Of a stretch of DNA of 64,000 nucleotides, positions 61,496 to 64,000 are shown piece after piece (the first letter of the stretch is position 1; the number at the start of each line of letters is the position of its first letter). The notes under the pieces are model-generated. The model did no database searches. It saw only the letters and a list, made by a program, of their open reading frames with translations, and was not told the origin of the DNA. The stretch is taken from contig NZ_CANKWO010000004.1 of assembly GCF_947487515.1 (NCBI RefSeq), positions 124,001-188,000 on the forward strand. Direction: 5' to 3'. The stretch comes from an uncultured Litoreibacter sp. (GTDB lineage: Bacteria > Pseudomonadota > Alphaproteobacteria > Rhodobacterales > Rhodobacteraceae). A program made the position numbers and the translations under genes.

Positions 61496-63460
61496 TCATA
61501 CATCCACATCCTCAACAAACTTCGCGTTCTGCTGGATATACTCATACCGCATTTCCGGCTTTTTCCCCATCAGGCGTTCGACCAGATCACCGGTCTCGCC
61601 CGGCTCGTCCTCTTGCACGGTGACACGGATGAGGACGCGCGACGTTGGGTCCATCGTGGTCTCTTTGAGGTCCTTCGCGTCCATCTCGCCCAGACCCTTG
61701 AAGCGCTGCACGTCGATTTTTCCTTTGCCGCCCAAGCCTTTCTCCAGCGCGGCGTCTTTGGCCGCATCGTCCGGCACATAGAGGCGCTTGGGGCCTTGGG
61801 TCAGGCGATAGAGCGGCGGGCAGGCCAGATAGAGGTGGCCTTGGTCAATCAGCGGGCGCATCTGCACGAAGAAGAACGTCATCAGCAGCGACGCGATATG
61901 CGCGCCGTCGACATCCGCATCGGTCATGATGATGATCTTGTCGTAGCGCAGGTCCTCGACGTTGAATTTCGTCCCCATGCCTACGCCCAAAGCCTCGCAA
62001 AGATCGTTGATCTCGGAGTTAGAATGCAGCTTGCTTGACGCCGCGCCCAATACGTTGAGGATTTTCCCCTTCAAGGGCAAAAGCGCTTGGTTCACGCGGT
62101 TGCGCGCGCCCTTGGCGGAGCCACCGGCCGAGTCGCCCTCCACGATGAACAGCTCGGTTCCTTCGCGATTTTTGGAGGTGCAATCCGTCAGTTTTCCAGG
62201 CAAGCGCAACTTTTTGGTCGCGGATTTGCGGGAGGTCTCTTTTTCTTGCTTGCGGCGCAGACGTTCCTCGGCGCGCAACACAAGGAAATCGAGGATGGCG
62301 CCTGCGGATTTCGTATCCGCCGCCAGCCAGTTATCGAAGTGGTCGCGCACAGCGCCTTCGGTCATTTTTGCGGCCGCTTCGGTAGAGAGGCGGTCCTTGG
62401 TTTGCCCGACGAAAGCGGGCTCGGCGATAAAGCAAGAGACCAGCGCACAGCCGCCCGACATCAGGTCGTCACGGGTGATTTGGCCCGCCTTTTTGTTGTT
62501 GGTCAGCTCGCCATACGCCTTGATACCCTTCAGGATCGCGGCCCAGAAGCCGGTGACATGGGTGCCGCCCTCAGGCGTGGGGACGGTGTTACAATAGCTT
62601 TGGATGAAGCCGTCGCGCGCGGGCGTCCAGTTGATGGCCCATTCGACCTTGCCGGGTGCGCCGAATTTCTCATTGAAATCCACGGTTCCTGCGAAGGCTG
62701 CATCGGCGTAGGTGGTTGATTTGCCCAAGGTTTCGGACAGGTAATCGGCCAAGCCACCCGGAAAGTGGAAAGTCGCGGTGGCGGGGGTTTCGCCGTCGTC
62801 TATTTCGGTTTTCCAGCGAATTTCCACGCCCGAGAACAGATAGGCCTTGGAGCGGATGGATTTGAACAGGCGGGCGGGCTTGAAGCGGTGCTTGCCGAAG
62901 ATTTCATCGTCAGCGTGGAAGGTGACCGTGGTGCCGCGACGGTTTTGAGTTTGTCCGACCTTTTCCACGGGGCCCAAGGGGATGCCGCGCGAAAAACGTT
63001 GCTCGAACAGCTCTTTGTTGCGGGCGACTTGCACGACCATGCTGTCGCTGAGCGCGTTGACCACCGAGGCCCCAACCCCGTGCAGACCGCCGGACGTCTG
63101 GTAGGCCTTACCAGAGAATTTACCACCCGCGTGCAAGGTACATAGAATGACCTCCAGCGCAGATTTGTCAGGGAACTTGGGGTGCGGATCAATCGGAATA
63201 CCGCGCCCGTTGTCAGAGATGGTGATGGAGTAATCGGCGTTCAGCGTCACCTCGATGCGATTGGCGTGACCGGCGACGGCCTCGTCCATAGAGTTATCCA
63301 GAACCTCGGCCACCAAATGGTGCAGCGCGCGCTCGTCCGTGCCGCCGATATACATGCCGGGGCGTTTGCGTACGGGCTCCAGCCCTTCGAGAACCTCAAT
63401 GGAGGAGGCGTTGTAGTCGTCTTGGCCCTGACTAAGAAGGTCGCTCATACCGCTGCTCAT
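61496..63460 (-). CDS. parE: DNA topoisomerase IV subunit B
   Basis: ATPase subunit of topoisomerase IV, which decatenates daughter chromosomes. GHKL ATP site: EVLDNSMDEAVAGHA and DNGRGIP, and QTSGGLHGVGASVVNALS; TOPRIM: EGDSAGGSAK (about 442-451) and TDADVDGAHI (about 516). Length 654 and the absence of the GyrB insert identify ParE. parC is not adjacent. ATG 63448 (MSDLLSQ) is an alternative start four codons in. Confidence 0.95.
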   Translation of the reverse strand: MSSGMSDLLSQGQDDYNASSIEVLEGLEPVRKRPGMYIGGTDERALHHLVAEVLDNSMDEAVAGHANRIEVTLNADYSITISDNGRGIPIDPHPKFPDKSALEVILCTLHAGGKFSGKAYQTSGGLHGVGASVVNALSDSMVVQVARNKELFEQRFSRGIPLGPVEKVGQTQNRRGTTVTFHADDEIFGKHRFKPARLFKSIRSKAYLFSGVEIRWKTEIDDGETPATATFHFPGGLADYLSETLGKSTTYADAAFAGTVDFNEKFGAPGKVEWAINWTPARDGFIQSYCNTVPTPEGGTHVTGFWAAILKGIKAYGELTNNKKAGQITRDDLMSGGCALVSCFIAEPAFVGQTKDRLSTEAAAKMTEGAVRDHFDNWLAADTKSAGAILDFLVLRAEERLRRKQEKETSRKSATKKLRLPGKLTDCTSKNREGTELFIVEGDSAGGSAKGARNRVNQALLPLKGKILNVLGAASSKLHSNSEINDLCEALGVGMGTKFNVEDLRYDKIIIMTDADVDGAHIASLLMTFFFVQMRPLIDQGHLYLACPPLYRLTQGPKRLYVPDDAAKDAALEKGLGGKGKIDVQRFKGLGEMDAKDLKETTMDPTSRVLIRVTVQEDEPGETGDLVERLMGKKPEMRYEYIQQNAKFVEDVDV

Positions 63461-63785
63461 TTTTGTTGCTTGAAGGCGATTATGGCAGACGGCGCGAGGA
63501 GGGGGAAGGGGCGACGGCGCATCAGGTGAAGAGAGATACCCCCGCTTGACGCAACCGGCATCATCACCCCGCGGGACGCCTGATCAGATAGGGAGGGACA
63601 CATTTGAAAATAGGACCCAAAGAGCAAGCGAAAGCCACGCGTTGCTTGTGCGATCCTTGTTGTGACAAAGGGGCAGGGCGCTGGCAAGCGCCTCACCCCG
63701 CGGTAACGAGACCGAACACCCCACCGCCGCAAGCGATGCCGTTTCGGCCGCAGGTCAAGGTTACGGGAAAACGCGCTTTAAGGGC
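63461..63785. other. Intergenic region upstream of parE
   Basis: About 325 bases between parE and the partial gene at the window end, both on the minus strand. No believable gene, no terminator with a T-run, and no strong palindrome were seen. The parE promoter should lie here. Confidence 0.4.
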
Positions 63786-64000
63786 CTAGATGGCCGCGCA
63801 TTGGGCCTTCATGGTTTCCAAACGTTGAGAGTGAGACCCACCACCACTATCGGACCAAGCCGCGCTTTGGATGTCCAAGCAAGCGTCGATGTCCTCGGAC
63901 GCATTCCCGACACCAGGTCTGACGGCTGCGGTGACTGCAATGCCGATACCGGCGATAGCGGCTGTCAGGACCACCCAGTCAACCGTGACGGCACCTGATG
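63786..64000 (-). CDS. Membrane protein with GAVTVDWVVLTAA motif (5' end outside the window)
   Basis: The frame runs off the right edge; the visible 70 codons encode GAVTVDWVVLTAAIAGIGIAVTAAV, then a polar tail with three Cys (DACLDIQ, AQCAAI). The E(S/D)GAVTVDWVVLTA pattern is common to small Flp/TadE-like and related single-helix proteins of Rhodobacteraceae. The start codon is not in the window; GTG 63974 is probably internal. Function unknown, likely envelope. Confidence 0.7.
   Translation of the reverse strand, partial: SGAVTVDWVVLTAAIAGIGIAVTAAVRPGVGNASEDIDACLDIQSAAWSDSGGGSHSQRLETMKAQCAAI

Overview
The window is ordinary chromosomal DNA of a GC-rich alphaproteobacterium, almost certainly a Rhodobacteraceae (Roseobacter-group) species. 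Evidence: the aerobic cobaltochelatase genes cobS/cobT with a J-domain gene; the order rpmF-plsX-fabH-ihfA-merR; argS-SPOR-nagZ-scpA-scpB; a DksA with a single Cys as in Rhodobacter; an orphan PIN gene directly after an rlmI-type gene; a bipartite dCTP deaminase; and an ornithine-lipid acyltransferase (olsB). No plasmid, prophage, CRISPR or transposase genes were seen.

Layout. 0-9.6 kb: ClC channel, then a minus-strand block (J-domain protein, cobS, racemase-like gene, cobT, pepP, DUF427), then bolA. 9.6-18.6 kb: small hypotheticals, gatB, an SLT-fold protein, MAPEG, an EamA transporter, an SDR and pepN. 18.8-25.7 kb: a sugar-acid catabolic locus (lactonase-type amidohydrolase with a truncated kdgK behind it; divergent mannitol-dehydrogenase-family oxidoreductase and aldo/keto reductase), then malate synthase G with a GlcG-like gene, and a class I glutamine-amidotransferase hydrolase. 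25.7-39.7 kb: small secreted proteins and lipoproteins, rlmI-PIN, GFA, M48 peptidase, a MoxR/DUF2927/two-TM/VWA block, dksA, xthA, an A-type Fe-S protein, dgt. 39.8-45.3 kb: argS, SPOR, nagZ, scpA, scpB. 45.4-52.5 kb: an AT-richer orphan zincin, dcd, tRNA-Pro(GGG), a repeat-rich MerR, ihfA, fabH, plsX, rpmF, yceD. 52.5-60.2 kb: bamE, olsB, an ABC-F ATPase, metabolic genes, a decayed fkbM gene, a zincin-like lipoprotein, cytochrome c. 60.2-64 kb: a cluster of small palindromes, a McrB-N/HNH predicted type IV restriction endonuclease, parE, and a gene fragment cut by the window edge.

Functional threads are cobalt insertion into the corrin ring, glyoxylate assimilation, oxidation of an aldose through its lactone, envelope biogenesis (BamE, OlsB, NagZ, SPOR, MoxR/VWA), chromosome maintenance (ScpAB, ParE, IHF) and fatty-acid/phospholipid initiation (PlsX, FabH).

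The accessory signals are modest: a lone type IV restriction gene beside a palindrome cluster, an orphan zincin, a racemase-fold gene lacking both catalytic cysteines placed between cobS and cobT, two decayed genes (kdgK, fkbM), and several clear palindromes in promoter regions. Nothing in the window is an obvious multi-gene undescribed system; the best candidates are the restriction gene with its palindromes, the cysteine-less racemase fold in the cob operon, and the MoxR/DUF2927/two-TM/VWA block.
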